From contig CM022677.1 in assembly GCA_012295275.1 (NCBI GenBank), forward strand, positions 23,404,253 to 23,468,252: DNA of 64,000 nucleotides, read 5' to 3'. The notes beneath the pieces were generated by a model. It worked only from the letters and a program-made list of their open reading frames with translations, was not told where the DNA came from and searched no databases. The position numbers were made by a program, and so were the translations under genes. Every line of letters starts with the position of its first letter. Position 1 is the stretch's first letter. This document shows positions 1-36,602 of the stretch, piece by piece. Origin of the DNA: Chrysomallon squamiferum (lineage: Eukaryota; Mollusca; Gastropoda; Neomphalida; Peltospiridae).

Positions 1-613
1 GAAATAAATATACACAAAGCAACAAACAAAGCCAGAAAAAATAAAATAAAAATAAAAACATAAAAAAATAAAAAATAGTAATAATAAAAGGAAATAATAC
101 GGAGCTTATGGACCGTAAGACCAAACACATCCCAGTGCAATATAATGTTCCTCCCTGGAAGAGAAACACTTTTATCTTCTAGGAATTATCAAAACGGCAG
201 CCAAGTCAAAATTGGTAGGAATCCCTCTTACCATATAGGAAAAACGCATCCCCTCAATATCTGTGGATACAGGATTATACAAAGGAACAAATAGAGACAA
301 AGGACACAACTAGAGGCGGATGAATTCAAATTTAACTCACCATATGGCAAAAAGATTCAGATTAAATTTTAACAGGTAAGCACTTCTCCAACTATAAGGC
401 AGAAATGAATTCCTGAGCAAAAGCGTTTTTCAACAAAATACACAGTAAAGTAATAATCCTTTCTGATGATCCTGCTGTTTTCGAGACTGAATTCCACACA
501 AACAAAACAGTGTAATCTTTATATTTAAATTACGGTCAATTGAAACAGAGCCCTATTTTTGACCCAAAGCAAAGTGGTGTTGAAAATGGCTACTATTAAC
601 TTGATTTATGCAG

Positions 614-805
614 TGGCTGGTGCATGGAGTACGTGGAAAATGAGAGTTAATCCTTGTCCACGGACGTGTGGACCTCCGAGACGTTTCCTCCGCAGCACTG
701 TCAGGGTACGACGGTGCACGAGACCACCACCGCTGTGAGGAGGACGTTGTACAGGGATAGGTGCAGAAACTATAGTGGAGTATTGTGATATTCCTCGGTG
801 TCATC
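614..805 (+). pseudogene. Locus A TSP1 exon with in-frame stop
   Basis: Acceptor TTTATGCAG, then a 192-bp phase 1-1 exon reading VAGAWSTW, CPRTCGPP and RRCTRPPP before TGA at 736-738. After it GGRCTG and EYCDIPRC continue in the same frame. The equivalent codons in locus C (52297-52494) are Gln-Tyr. Everything but the stop is conserved, so the damage looks recent. Confidence 0.65.
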
Positions 806-1426
806 GTAATTATACTGTTATTACAGTTTATTTTTATTTATTAAATATTTGAAGTGTTGCGACCTTGTACAGAATATTTTGTTAAAGCATTAATAATAAT
901 TAATAGAAATATCCAACAATAAGACGAAGTGTTCGGTAAGCAAACAGGTAAAAAAAAGAAAGAAAAAAAAAAGAAGAAAAGATATATATAAATAAAAACA
1001 AAATAAAAAAAATAAAAAGAGAAAGAAATAACAATAACAATACAAAATAAAAAATAAAATTAAAATGAAGAAGGAAAGAAAATGAACGAAATTGTATATA
1101 TAAAGGTTTGAAATATTTTACTTCTTCTAAATCATAAAAGCTCTTAAAAAATTATTATCAGTGACTATGATACATAGTATGTACTAACGTCAGCACTAAA
1201 TAATAATAATAAAAAACCAACAGCAACAATTCAGCTGGATTCGAGTAGAGACTGTTTATATTCTTTTTATTAATTTTAAAAATACTAGAGTCTATATGTA
1301 GTATACAAAATAAAATTGTCAGTACAACGAATAACATAATGGCAGTACAAGTTTTTAATTCATTTTTATATTTATGTAGTGGTTACAGCTCTGGAATTCA
1401 TCACGTTTCTGTTTAGGTTTGTGTGC

Positions 1427-1429
1427 ACG

Positions 1430-1474
<45 letters not shown>
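1427..1474. repeat. GC/AC dinucleotide repeat
   Basis: GCGCGC running into about 17 AC units; CA-rich sequence also stands at the equivalent place in locus C (53195-53232). Confidence 0.9.
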
Positions 1475-1476
<2 letters not shown>

Positions 1477-1549
1477 TAATTAATAAATATTTTACATTTT
1501 AATAAATGATATTTCGAATATAGAAATATTTTTTATTTTTTTACTTCAG

Positions 1550-1567
1550 AATCAATAATGATGAAAG
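1550..1567 (+). CDS. Locus A 18-bp linker micro-exon
   Basis: TTACTTCAG acceptor and GTATGT donor bracket 18 bp coding (E)SIMMK, phase 1-1. It aligns with the micro-exon at 53447-53464 in locus C, including the GTATGTTATCTT downstream of the donor. Confidence 0.5.
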
Positions 1568-1640
1568 GTATGTTATCTTTTTTTTCTTTTTTTAAAATCT
1601 ATAAAATGGTCATAAATAAATTTAATATTAAATGATATTA

Positions 1641-1706
<66 letters not shown>

Positions 1707-2012
1707 TTAAAAAATAAATAAAGAAGAAATATTGATAATGAGTTAAATCTGAGATACGATTCGAGATGTTTAAAATATTCCAGCCATCGCTTCACGATCT
1801 GATCTGCATGTAACAAATCTCTCTTGCAGAACTGTCTGGTCTTTATTAACAGAATAAATAATCTTTTTTATTAGTTTGTTCTAAAATGTCATTTTGTGGT
1901 TAAGGTGTGTAAGATTAATGTTTGAATGCATGCAGTATTCACTCAGACTTTAGCTCATAAATGGGGTAACGTACATATTTATTTGTATAAACAAAAATAA
2001 TAATACTTTCAG

Positions 2013-2097
2013 GAGAAACGAGTGAAGATATCGCAGTACCAGTAGTGGTGTTTGTCATGTTTGTTGCGTTCGGATTAGCTGTTTTTACTTACTACAG
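2013..2097 (+). CDS. Locus A transmembrane exon
   Basis: 85-bp exon, phase 1 in and phase 2 out, reading GETSEDIAVP followed by the hydrophobic VVVFVMFVAFGLAVF and then TYYR. This is a single membrane helix with a basic residue on the cytoplasmic side. The same length and phase occur in loci B and C. Confidence 0.75.
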
Positions 2098-2407
2098 GTG
2101 AACACCATTAACAGTAGCAAAAGATATCTTCTTTTTGTTGTTGTTTTTCTTTGGTTTAATTATTAAGATGTCAACATATATTTATTAGTGAAGTTATACG
2201 TAACACCATTACTTAGAGTACATACACAGAATGCTGCAAACAAAACCAAGCACTAAATTATATTGTTTCAGTTAGTTTGAAGGATGATGACGTCTTAACA
2301 TGCTTTAATTATAAAAACAGTTCTTTTTTTTTTTATTAGTTATTTATTTTGTGCTTGGAATGCAAACTTAGAAGTATTATTATTATTTTTTTTTTTTTAT
2401 TTTTAAG

Positions 2408-2495
2408 GATGATGGATAAGCGGAACAGAGGGAGCGAAAAACTTATCAAGGAAAGGCCTGAAATAGGGAGCCATGAAAATTATGCAATGACTTAA
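2408..2495 (+). CDS. Locus A cytoplasmic tail exon with stop
   Basis: TTTTAAG acceptor, then 88 bp coding a charged tail (MMDKRNRGSEKLIKERPE) that ends GSHENYAMT and TAA. The closing ENY block is shared with loci B and C although the rest of the tail differs. Confidence 0.7.
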
Positions 2496-2656
2496 CTTTG
2501 AAGCAAAATATTATAATTATTCTTAGAGATATATTTGTCAGAGAGAACAGTTTGAGATCAAATGTTATATTTTAATTTTAATGTTATTTGTTCAGATCTT
2601 TTAATAATAAAAATAACATAATACTATTTAAAGATATTAGAAAGGTGAAAATACTA

Positions 2657-2662
2657 AATAAA
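2657..2662 (+). terminator. Candidate poly(A) signal of locus A
   Basis: AATAAA 162 bp after the stop, in a context (GGTGAAAATACTAAATAAAC) also found 3' of locus C. Positional inference only. Confidence 0.35.
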
Positions 2663-3769
2663 CTACTTTTGTTGATTTTGTTAGAATATAATATCTGTTT
2701 TTTCAGCTATTTTTTCTAATTAATTTATTTGATCGAAATTGCTTTAAAATTTTAAAATTTAATATTTTGACATATTAAATGTTATGTTCTTGATTTGAGG
2801 TGTTTTATCAAATTATTCTATATCTGTTTTTAAAATCTATGTTTTTACATATTTTGATAGTTAAATAATTTCTTCATTCGTTACCTTTTTACAAATTTTA
2901 AATAATGTGTTGCAATTATTACCGTGATTGTGTAAGCGGAAGTAAATCAGACTCAAAACTCAAACTAGCAACCGGCATGACGTAAAAGAGGATAGAAACT
3001 ATATTCAATAATATTTGTATTAAGAGACACCTAACATTGTTTAAAATACTTCCTTACACTCCGCTAATTCAGATTATATGTATGTATGTCCGTATAAACA
3101 TCCACCCCCCCACACACATACACACACACACACATACACATATATCTCGTTTTCATCTTGTTTTCTTGTTAACGTATGTTCTTGTTTTCATATTTTATAT
3201 CATAAGTATCATAATGGAATTTTCCACAGGAGACCAGTGGCTTCATTTTCTCCTATATTTGCCCATTGCCATCAGTCCAGTCTCCTAAGCGAAGAGTCCA
3301 TTTTTATACGGAATTACGAGCTTAGGAGCTCGTTTCACTCCAGGTGAATGAGATTAGTTTTTTTGTTACTTGTGTAATTAACAAAACTGATTCAATCAGG
3401 AGTTAGTAGACATCAAAAAAATAAATTAAAATCAATAAAATAAAATAAAAAAAATAAAATCAGTAAATAAAAAAATAAAAAAAAAAAAACCCCCCCCTCA
3501 AAAAAACAAAGAAATAAAACAATAAATAAAAACGAAAAACTTAAAAACGAAAGCTTGTTATTTTGCTATCTGATGGCTGACATGTCCTTCAACTTTTAAA
3601 TAGGATGAACTGTGATGATTGAAATAATAAACTTTATTTTTAAAATGAATCATTATGATTATTAATTTGATATATTTTTAAATGGCTTTGAACCTATAAA
3701 AAAAGCATTTTATATAAATGGCTTTGAAACATCAACAAGAAAAGAGATATATATATATATATATATATT

Positions 3770-3813
<44 letters not shown>

Positions 3814-5080
3814 CAGGGATCAGAGTTTTCCGCAAATTTATTGATTTTATAGGGTTAGTTTTTCTTTGTTTAATGTTCTGTACTCATTTCTGCAATTCGT
3901 TTATTTCTGGTCGGGAGAGTATATTTTAGAATTAGGCTCGGCTTAATACTTTGTTTACATCCGACTTTGCCTTACCAAGTCTTCATTTTATATGTGACCC
4001 AACAACAAAGCATATACTATAGTTGAATGCACAGGAAATAGTACAACAGCTGCTGACCAATCTGTGACGAAACGGTTCAAAAGAGTAGACGATGCTGACT
4101 CATTTCAAATAAATTAATTCACAGTGGGTCGAGATTCAGAATGTTTGCTGGTACATTTTATTAGAATATCATCCAAATAATAGCTCCAAAATGTGGTATC
4201 ACTACATAGCTATAGCAATTTGAACGTAACTTGTGTCAAATTTTTTTTCATGCTAAGAAATAAGTAAATTGTTTGCCATATTTACGTAAGGAATTAGTTC
4301 ATTTTTCCATGATTGATAGTACTGATATTTGCAGAAAAATGAGCATCATGAAATCCGATTTTCAGAATGACCTCCATGGGGATTCTATTGAGAGACTTTT
4401 GTAGTAAATTAATGTATGGATCTCGTTTCAGAGACTAATCATGATTTGGTGGTTGTAGATTCTAATAAAAACACTTCTGTACATGATTAACGTTTGTAAT
4501 TTGTATACATTTTTTACCGTTTTATTCAGTACCGTGTTCTATTTGCTGCAGTCATTGATTTTCATTTGTTGCCTTTGACTGTACAATTTTGTTATAATTT
4601 CTATATCAATAACAATAAAAACAGATAATGACCTTTTTCTTAATATAAAATATAAAATATATTCAAATTTTACAAAGTGTAGCGAAGTATAAAAAAATGG
4701 GTTAGAATTCTTCGCTAAGTTGAACCTTTGTTCCGATCTGTATGCAGTTAGCTACTATTAATTACAATAAATGAAACAATAAAACTGCAGAAGTAGCAGA
4801 AACGATAAAGTCAATGCTGCAGATATGCGAATGGGCACTGTAACTATCCCATCGCTATATAGAGAAATAAAATAAATAATTGTATTTACGAATAACAAAT
4901 GATTATTTAATAAGTACTCTGTCACCTCTGTTTTTTTGGGTTTTTTTTTAAAATGCACTATAAATATAATATAATATAATACAATATAATATAATATAAT
5001 ATAATGTATAAAAATTCCTAGTAAAATGAAATGAAAAATAAAGAAATAAGCACCGAGATTCGATGCTATTTTAAAAATTA

Positions 5081-5173
5081 TATCTATCTATCTATCAATC
5101 TATCAATCTATCTGTCTAATTTGTCATTCTATCTATCTATCTATCTATCTAACCATTGAAAAACCCCTTTTAT

Positions 5174-5212
<39 letters not shown>

Positions 5213-5225
5213 AGATCTATCTTTC
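5081..5225. repeat. TCTA tetranucleotide repeat
   Basis: Interrupted TATC/TCTA arrays; another uninterrupted one is at 33313-33364. Confidence 0.9.
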
Positions 5226-5277
5226 TATAGATATATATATATATATAAAATTTGAAAATAGAAAAACACAAGAAAAT

Positions 5278-5792
5278 ATCAAAGTATTAAATCTGCATTC
5301 ATTTCTCGTTTTATTTTTATAAAATTTATGGTTTGTCAGGGAAAATAAAATACAATATTTAAATAAAATAAAATTTGTGATTTCTAAATAATAATAATAA
5401 ATTAGGAAAACAAATTATTAAAAATAATAATAAAATTAAAACATTAATTAATAACTTTTTTATTTCAATGTTTTATTTTATTTATATATTTATTTTTGTT
5501 TATTTTTGATTAAATACTTAATGTGTTCAGTTACCTAATAATTAAATGAACTGAAAAATTAAGAAATAAGCACCACTGAAAATTTTTTATTTAAATATCT
5601 CATCGATATCTAAACGGACATAAAATATAATCTGCAAATTATATATTCTGCTAAAAATAACAAACAAATAAAATGTCAAAGTATTAAATCTGCATTCATT
5701 TTATCGTTTTATAGTTAGTGAAATTTATGGTCTAAGGGAAATAACTCTATTTAAGCAGCTGCATTTCTGTGCTTTCGTAATAATAATAATAA

Positions 5793-5850
<58 letters not shown>

Positions 5851-6214
5851 TAATTAATCAGAAAAACAAATTATAAAAAATAATAATAATAAAATTAAAA
5901 TATAAATCTAATAATTTTTATTTCAACGTTTTATTTGATTTTAATATTTATTTTTGTTATTTTTGATTAAATACTTAATGTTTTCAGTTACCTAATAATT
6001 ACCAAGCAGTTACTTCCCTGTCACTGAAAATTTTAATATTTAAATATCTCATCGATAATCTAAATGGGTGTAAAATATAATCTGCAAATTATATATTTTG
6101 CTGCTGCTAATAACAAACAAGGAAAATGTCAAAGTATTAATCTGCATTCATTTATCGTTTTATGGTCTAAGGGAAATAACTCTATTTAACAAGCTGCATT
6201 TCTGTGCTTTCTTA

Positions 6215-6265
<51 letters not shown>

Positions 6266-6480
6266 TAGAAACACAAATTATTAAAAAATAATAATAAAAT
6301 TAAAATATAAATCTAATAATTTTTTATTTCAACGTTTTATTTGAAAAATATTTATTTTTAAAAATAATTAATTTTCAAATACCTAATAATTACTTCCCTT
6401 TCATTGAAAATTTAATTATTTAAATTTTCAGTGAAAGGGAAAATTTAAATAATTAAATAATTAATTTATCGTTTTTGAAA
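5278..6480. repeat. Tandem repeat, about 0.4-kb unit, three copies
   Basis: The phrase TCAAAGTATTAA begins near 5278, 5676 and 6127. Each copy carries TCTGCATTCATTT, then an AAT microsatellite, then a TTTTTATTTCAA segment. Copies two and three also share GGTCTAAGGGAAATAACTCT. A diverged copy lies near 56040, downstream of locus C. Confidence 0.6.
6394..6441. repeat. 22-bp hairpin
   Basis: Left arm 6394-6415 and right arm 6420-6441 are reverse complements except for one mismatch, with a 4-nt loop TTAT. Confidence 0.55.
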
Positions 6481-6484
6481 ATTA

Positions 6485-6812
6485 TAATATTGTATAATTG
6501 TATTATTATTATTATTGTATAATTAGTGAAATTTCTGGTCTAAGGGAAATAACTCTATTTAAGCAGCTGCATTTCTGTGTTTCTTAATAATAATAATAAG
6601 AGGAAGAAGAAGAAGAAGAAGAAGAAGAAAAAGAAGAAGAAAAAGAAGAAAAAGAATAATTGAATAATTATTTATTATCATAATTATGATTATTATTGTT
6701 ATTATTAAGAAAATACAGAAATCCAAATGGTTAAATAGAGTTATTTCCCTTAGACCACAAATTTCACTAATTATATAATAATAATAATAACAATACAATT
6801 ATACAATATTAT
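6485..6812. repeat. Long inverted repeat, MITE-like
   Basis: About 100-bp arms (near 6485-6596 and 6700-6812) are reverse complements of each other. Both include GGTCTAAGGGAAATAACTCT, and they flank a GAA microsatellite at 6600-6655. This could be a foldback nonautonomous element or an inverted copy of the neighbouring tandem repeat. Target-site duplications were not resolved. Confidence 0.45.
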
Positions 6813-8884
6813 AATTTTCTAAATCAGCTGAGAGTGTGTGGATTAAATAATAATTTCTTATCGTTCTTCTTTTAAATCAAAATAGTTATCCTCAAGATGC
6901 AATTGTTAAATAGAGCTATTTCCCTTGGACCATAAAGATAACAGACGACCTATTCTTCGTTATTTATTTACTTATTTACTTAATTTATTATCATTAGTTG
7001 TTTTAACCTTAATTTGTATCAAAAATCAGAACAATAAATCTTAGGATAGAAACAAAATAAAATAATAATCTATTGTTATGCCGAAGAATTTAAATTACAG
7101 TAGATGATTGGAAACTACTTAAATAGATATAAATCTTATTTTTGTCATATTTTCAAAGATATTTACAGTAATATGACGGGTAGGCATTTTACATATACTG
7201 TAAAACACACAATAGAACAATAATATGGAATGAAATTTTTTCATTTTTCGTGTATTGGTTTGCTCCAAACCTTGTTGTTTTCTGTGTCCCATTTCAAATA
7301 ATTCTGAAGATGAGTCGTTTCTGTTGCTGGGTAATTCGAGGAGATAAATCGCAAGGAGATAATTGGAGGAGATAAATGGTCAAAATAACCCTGCATACAA
7401 ATTGGTGGCAAAAGCAATCATGCTGTAATCGGCGGACATGACCATTGTTTGGTTATTAACTGTTCCATTCGCTGAAGTCCGGGATATGCATATCGAAAAC
7501 GTTTGTGAGTACATCGAAGTGAAAAACATTCTAATGTTACTTCAAACACGACGATTTCTTCGGCACATTTTTTAGTTGGGAAGCGAGTGAACGACAAGAA
7601 ACATGTGGACTATATACCCACCCTGAACACCTAGGATAACGAAAAATACAAATGAAATTAAGGACATGGTTAAGATAACTAGAGATAACAATAGTTTAAA
7701 TTATATCCTTAATTATTCAGTCTACCGCATCTAATTGAGGTTTTTACTTGCTTGGAGTCACAAGTACTTAGTAGGGGCTGCAGAAGTATGTAGGTGTTTG
7801 TCTGAATATATGAGTAAACGTTCAATCTTCAATAAATCAATTATACTTTTTAACGCAAAATAAATGGTTTATTTATAGAGTTTGTTTCAACATAAAGTAT
7901 TTGTGCGTGTTTGTACTAATTACACCTAACAGTATCTGTAATTAGACAAGTTACTGGTTTTAACCTATATGAAAATTAGCTGCTCACATTTCCTTCATAA
8001 ACATATTACTGTATATTTTGTTCGTTGAACATAAAATTGTACTTTATTTTACTGACTGGTTTCATAAAAAGATATGTTCATTGGTAGAAACCTTCCTTAA
8101 AGAGTACTAATTATGAAACACTTTACAGTATAGCATGCACACTTGTTTCACATTTATAATTGTTTATAAAAAATCTATTCGCAAAAAACTATATCAAAAT
8201 TTTTCCCTCACTGAAAGTTTAAAATGTAACCAAATAAGTGATGATCGTAGATAGAGGCACCAAATCTAGAAGTAATATGACGTAAATACTGGTAACTAAA
8301 ATGTAATGTTACACAAATACAATTGATCTAATAATGGTAACCTTAAATAGTTTCCAGTAGTAACAAAATGCATGATCTAAACTAGAAAATTAACAACAAA
8401 TGATAGATGATCACAAAAATTAGAAATTACTCTGAAATGAAAAAGTAATCACTTGTGATATCTAGAAAATAACTTTTGAAACATAAATTAATAGCTATCG
8501 TTTTTAAATTATAGTTATGCAGAAACAAGACAACCCAAATATATTAAAAATAATAATAATAAACTGTAAAACTTTTCTCCTTGCAAAAATAAAATATTTT
8601 AATATTTTGTTTACGAGCTTTCAAAAAGAAAAGTAAGCTGATAAGACTAGAATCATTATGCATTTTTCAAAACAAAATTTACAATTATAATGTATCTAAA
8701 TATAAAATAACTAAATAACTGAAACGAAATGAATTAAAATATAAATAAAATAAAATAGAATAAAATAAATAAAATTAGAAAGTATTATATAACCACAAAA
8801 CAACAACAACAATAATAATAGTAATATCAACATTAAAAAAATACAAAAGCTCAGTGACAGTGCAAATTTGCTGTTTTACACACA

Positions 8885-8923
<39 letters not shown>

Positions 8924-8960
8924 ACACACACAACCAAAATATTACAAATGTATATAACAC

Positions 8961-9112
8961 AAAAATATAGTTTGACACATAATTAATACAGTTACACTCT
9001 TTACATTTACCACATTCTTCATCAACATTACAACACAAGAAAGCTCCTTGTAGATTAAAACATTGCTGATCTTCTGGTCAGTTATGTGTTCCAACAAAAC
9101 ATTCATCAATGT
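8961..9112 (-). pseudogene. Antisense EGF-like (calcium-binding type) pseudoexon
   Basis: On the minus strand a TTTTCAG acceptor is followed by a phase-1 exon reading DIDECFVGTHN, a TGA stop, then PEDQQCFNLQGAFLC and CNVDEECGKC. DIDEC at the start, the Cys spacing and the NLQGAFLC block fit a calcium-binding EGF domain of the fibulin/hemicentin type. The stop sits where a Cys codon is expected. A truncated copy remains near 38200-38240. Confidence 0.5.
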
Positions 9113-10167
9113 CTGAAAACATAAAATTAACTTTTACAAATATTTGTTAAAAACAGTACCCACTAGAATTACCAGCAAGTAAATCAAGATTTTTATTTAA
9201 AGAGAAACAGTTATCTTTCTAAATCTAGATTTACAAATAATTGGATAAATAAAAATGTGAGCATTCTACAATACAAGATTTACAAATATTTAGATAAGTA
9301 AGAAAGAAACTACCCTTTTTCTACTACACTTTAATGCAGAAAGTGAGATCTCTCTAAATGAAGATTCAAACTTTATTAAAATGTAATAGGGTATTGTTAT
9401 TATTATTATTATTATTATCATCATTATTATTATTTTGTTTTAAATATTGTTTATATACTAATCTTTATTATTCAAAAACAAATCATAAAATAGATTTAAA
9501 AATATTTAATATTTTTCTCTATGTTATGTGAATATATAGGGATGTAACAATAATATACTTTTCGTATAGCCTTTTAATTTTTATGATATTTAAATATAAA
9601 TAAATAAATAAATAAATAAATATATATGTGTGTGTGTGTTTATTAAGGTAACTTAAAATAGCATGGAACAATGAAAATAAGAAACTATTGTTTGCATACA
9701 TAACAGTGTATGTTTTAGAAGTTAAATGCTTTTGTTTTAAAGAAAGAAAGAGAAAAATTAATTTTTAATTAATTTTTTTATACGATGGGTTCACGGGCCT
9801 TTAATTCTTTTTTTCATTTTTCTGTCGTAAATTATAATGAATGTGTCAAGTCAATGATTGAAATAAAATGTGCTCTATTTGCTTTTTACATGTAAATAGC
9901 ATCTCTAATACACTGAAAATGGAAATAAATATCTGAGAACTGTCCCCTGTGGAGTTTAGGATAGTAACGTGTCCACATTATGGTATTTAATGAGAATAGT
10001 CATCTTCATATTCACGCGCGAATGTATCTGAAAATTGTTTATTTTATTTTATTTTATTCTTATTTTTTTTAAAGTTTTTGGCTGGCGACGTCGTAATATC
10101 TGAAAAAAAAAAAAAACCAAACAAACAAATATAGTACGAAACCGGTACGAGATTGTGTGACGTCAAA

Positions 10168-10170
<3 letters not shown>

Positions 10171-10215
<45 letters not shown>
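10171..10215. repeat. Poly-A tract (45 A)
   Basis: Homopolymer in the 5' flank of locus B, preceded by CCGGTACGAGATTGTGTGAC, which is conserved at 39170-39190. Confidence 0.9.
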
Positions 10216-10220
<5 letters not shown>

Positions 10221-10369
10221 GACCTTTGGAGGAATTTCCGCTGAGTGATAGATATCTATGTTTACGAGGCATTGTTTAAGTGGCATATTTCCCCAAATTA
10301 CTTTTGATAATGCATGTAGTATTGCTTGGATAATGAAGGAATACTGTTTAAAAGTTTAAACGTTTGTAA

Positions 10370-10453
10370 ACACTGATCGGCGTTCGACGCTGCCATTTTG
10401 GATTTGGATTCCGCGAACTATTTTCTGAACTTCTGTGATATAAACTGATAAAG
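10370..10453 (+). promoter_or_regulatory. Candidate promoter and noncoding first exon of locus B
   Basis: A block containing GATCGGCGTTCGACGCTGCC and CCATTTTGGATTTGG ends at a consensus donor, AAAG|GTAAGTATGG. The block is conserved 5' of locus C, where it occurs twice. GCCATTTTGG resembles a YY1 site. The coding first exon has an acceptor just before its ATG (TTTTGCAG at 12049-12056), so a spliced upstream leader is expected. Start of transcription not seen. Confidence 0.4.
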
Positions 10454-10780
10454 GTAAGTATGGTTGTTCATATTACCAAAACACGATGTCTACCGCGTTT
10501 ATTTTTTTCATCTTAATCAAACTTTTCAAACTGGATTATTTTTGTTCAAATGCGTTCATAATGAACTAAAATTAATGTATTAAGTTTTCTAATGACAATA
10601 TTCCCCATGTCAGAACCCAATATTAAATTCTGGAAGCTTTTTTCCTGGTGACATAATTTGTGCCGTTATGAGCTATCGTTCCTGTTCGTCATGCTACTTA
10701 TAATAATGCAATTTTTTTTTCAAAATTATTAACATGGAGTTATCTGCGATTTTACGTTATGATGTAAAATGCGAATAATG

Positions 10781-10829
<49 letters not shown>

Positions 10830-12069
10830 TAAACAAATAAATAAATAAAACATTGATAGTTAAAAAGAAATCATACACTTTTAAACCTTTTATTTATTAT
10901 ATTACTTTTTTAACTTTCAGAACGAATTGCAAAAAATTTAATCCGCATTTTGTGCCTTACTATTCAACCAGTGACAGCAGACGAAACTGAACTCATTAAC
11001 TGGCTTAATAAAATGTTACAGAAAAAACGAAAAAACAAATCAAATGAAAACATTAAAAAGTATTTTAAACTAATTTTGTTTTCTTATCTGTTAAAGATTA
11101 ATCGGATTCAGGTAAATTTTAACTGTTTAAAATCCTTAAATAATAAATTTGTCATATATGATGCTTGATCAAAATACAAACACACACCAAACATAGCAGC
11201 GCCCGTCAAACGTCATTAATTTGTAAGTATCAGTCAACAGGAAATATTATTTAAATTGAACTCTTCCACTGATAAAATCAACAACAAAAAAACAAAGAAA
11301 CAAAAGCATTAAGTATCTGCATCAAAACCTCTCGATTAAACGTACTTCTAAACGTTGATATTTACGACCATTTTACGGCCATTACTTAAGTTCTATTTTA
11401 AATTTCAAATAAAAATAAGGATGCACATTTCATAGTAACAGATCTGAATTCTTTGATTTATCTTTTCACTTCTTTTAAAAAGATTACATATTAAAAAAAA
11501 AAAAAACACAAAAAACCCCACAGAACATTAAAACATACATTGATTACATCAAATTATATATTTTTTAAATATATATATGAATTTGATACCTTTACAGAAA
11601 AATCATTATTTTAATTAATTATAGATATCTCTACTTTATATTTATTGACAGATATTTAAATATTAAGGATTATGCTGTAAATTCAGGATAGTACCGGTTT
11701 CGAGGGGATTGAGGCCAGATTATCACATCTACTTTGTTGCAGGTGCTTTTGGTACCCTTAGTTTGAACAACGGAAATACGGGTGGCTTATCAAAAGCATT
11801 ATTACATAGAAAGTGTATAAAAAAGATAACGTACTGGTAATCGTGTATTTGTTAAATTTTAAAGCAGATTAGTTTACCTAAACTAATAATATCAGTAACC
11901 ATAACTATTTGTAAATATTTATTATTTACATTTATATTGATCATAATATTCACAGAAAAAGAAAAGAAAACAACAACAACAATAAATAAATAATTTAAAA
12001 AGAAAAGAAATAGAAATATTGTAATGTTGATATTTCATCATTCCATTATTTTGCAGACAAAGAAAGCAG

Positions 12070-36570
<24,501 letters not shown>

Positions 36571-36596
36571 CGTTCTTGCAAAATGTTACCAAATGG

Positions 36597-36602
36597 AATA
36601 AA
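36597..36602 (+). terminator. Candidate poly(A) signal of locus B
   Basis: AATAAA 27 bp after the stop. If used, the 3' untranslated region would be very short. Confidence 0.35.

Larger units (their letters stand above)
614..2495 (+). pseudogene. Locus A: 3' end of a TSP1-repeat membrane protein, broken or partial
   Basis: The visible parts are one TSP1 exon (614-805), one 18-bp linker exon (1550-1567), a membrane exon (2013-2097) and a cytoplasmic tail exon ending in TAA at 2493-2495. The arrangement matches the 3' end of locus C exon for exon, and the flanking sequence (about 100-4080) matches about 51470-55430. The TSP1 exon has an in-frame TGA at 736-738, and the base before its GT donor is C rather than the G seen in locus C. 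Membrane and tail exons are intact with good splice sites. Upstream exons would lie before the window. The gene is either a pseudogene or one that skips the damaged exon; skipping keeps the frame because both flanking introns are phase 1. Confidence 0.6.
2496..12056. other. Intergenic region between loci A and B
   Basis: No intact gene is seen in 9.5 kb. It holds simple repeats, a three-copy tandem repeat (5.28-6.48 kb), a large inverted repeat (6.49-6.81 kb), an antisense EGF-like pseudoexon (9.0-9.1 kb) and the 5' flank of locus B. Blocks at 3.8-4.1 kb and 7.4-7.6 kb recur at 55.15-55.43 kb and 57.44-57.66 kb, so the spacer was duplicated along with the genes. Confidence 0.6.

Noticed and set aside
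5081-5225. TCTA arrays and regularly spaced AAT tracts as a CRISPR-like array
   Set aside because: They are simple microsatellites without distinct spacers, in a eukaryotic setting.
10950-11168. 72-codon plus-strand frame in the 5' flank of locus B
   Set aside because: The homologous block 5' of locus C (about 40170-40390) has a stop and indels. It may be part of a noncoding leader exon rather than a gene.
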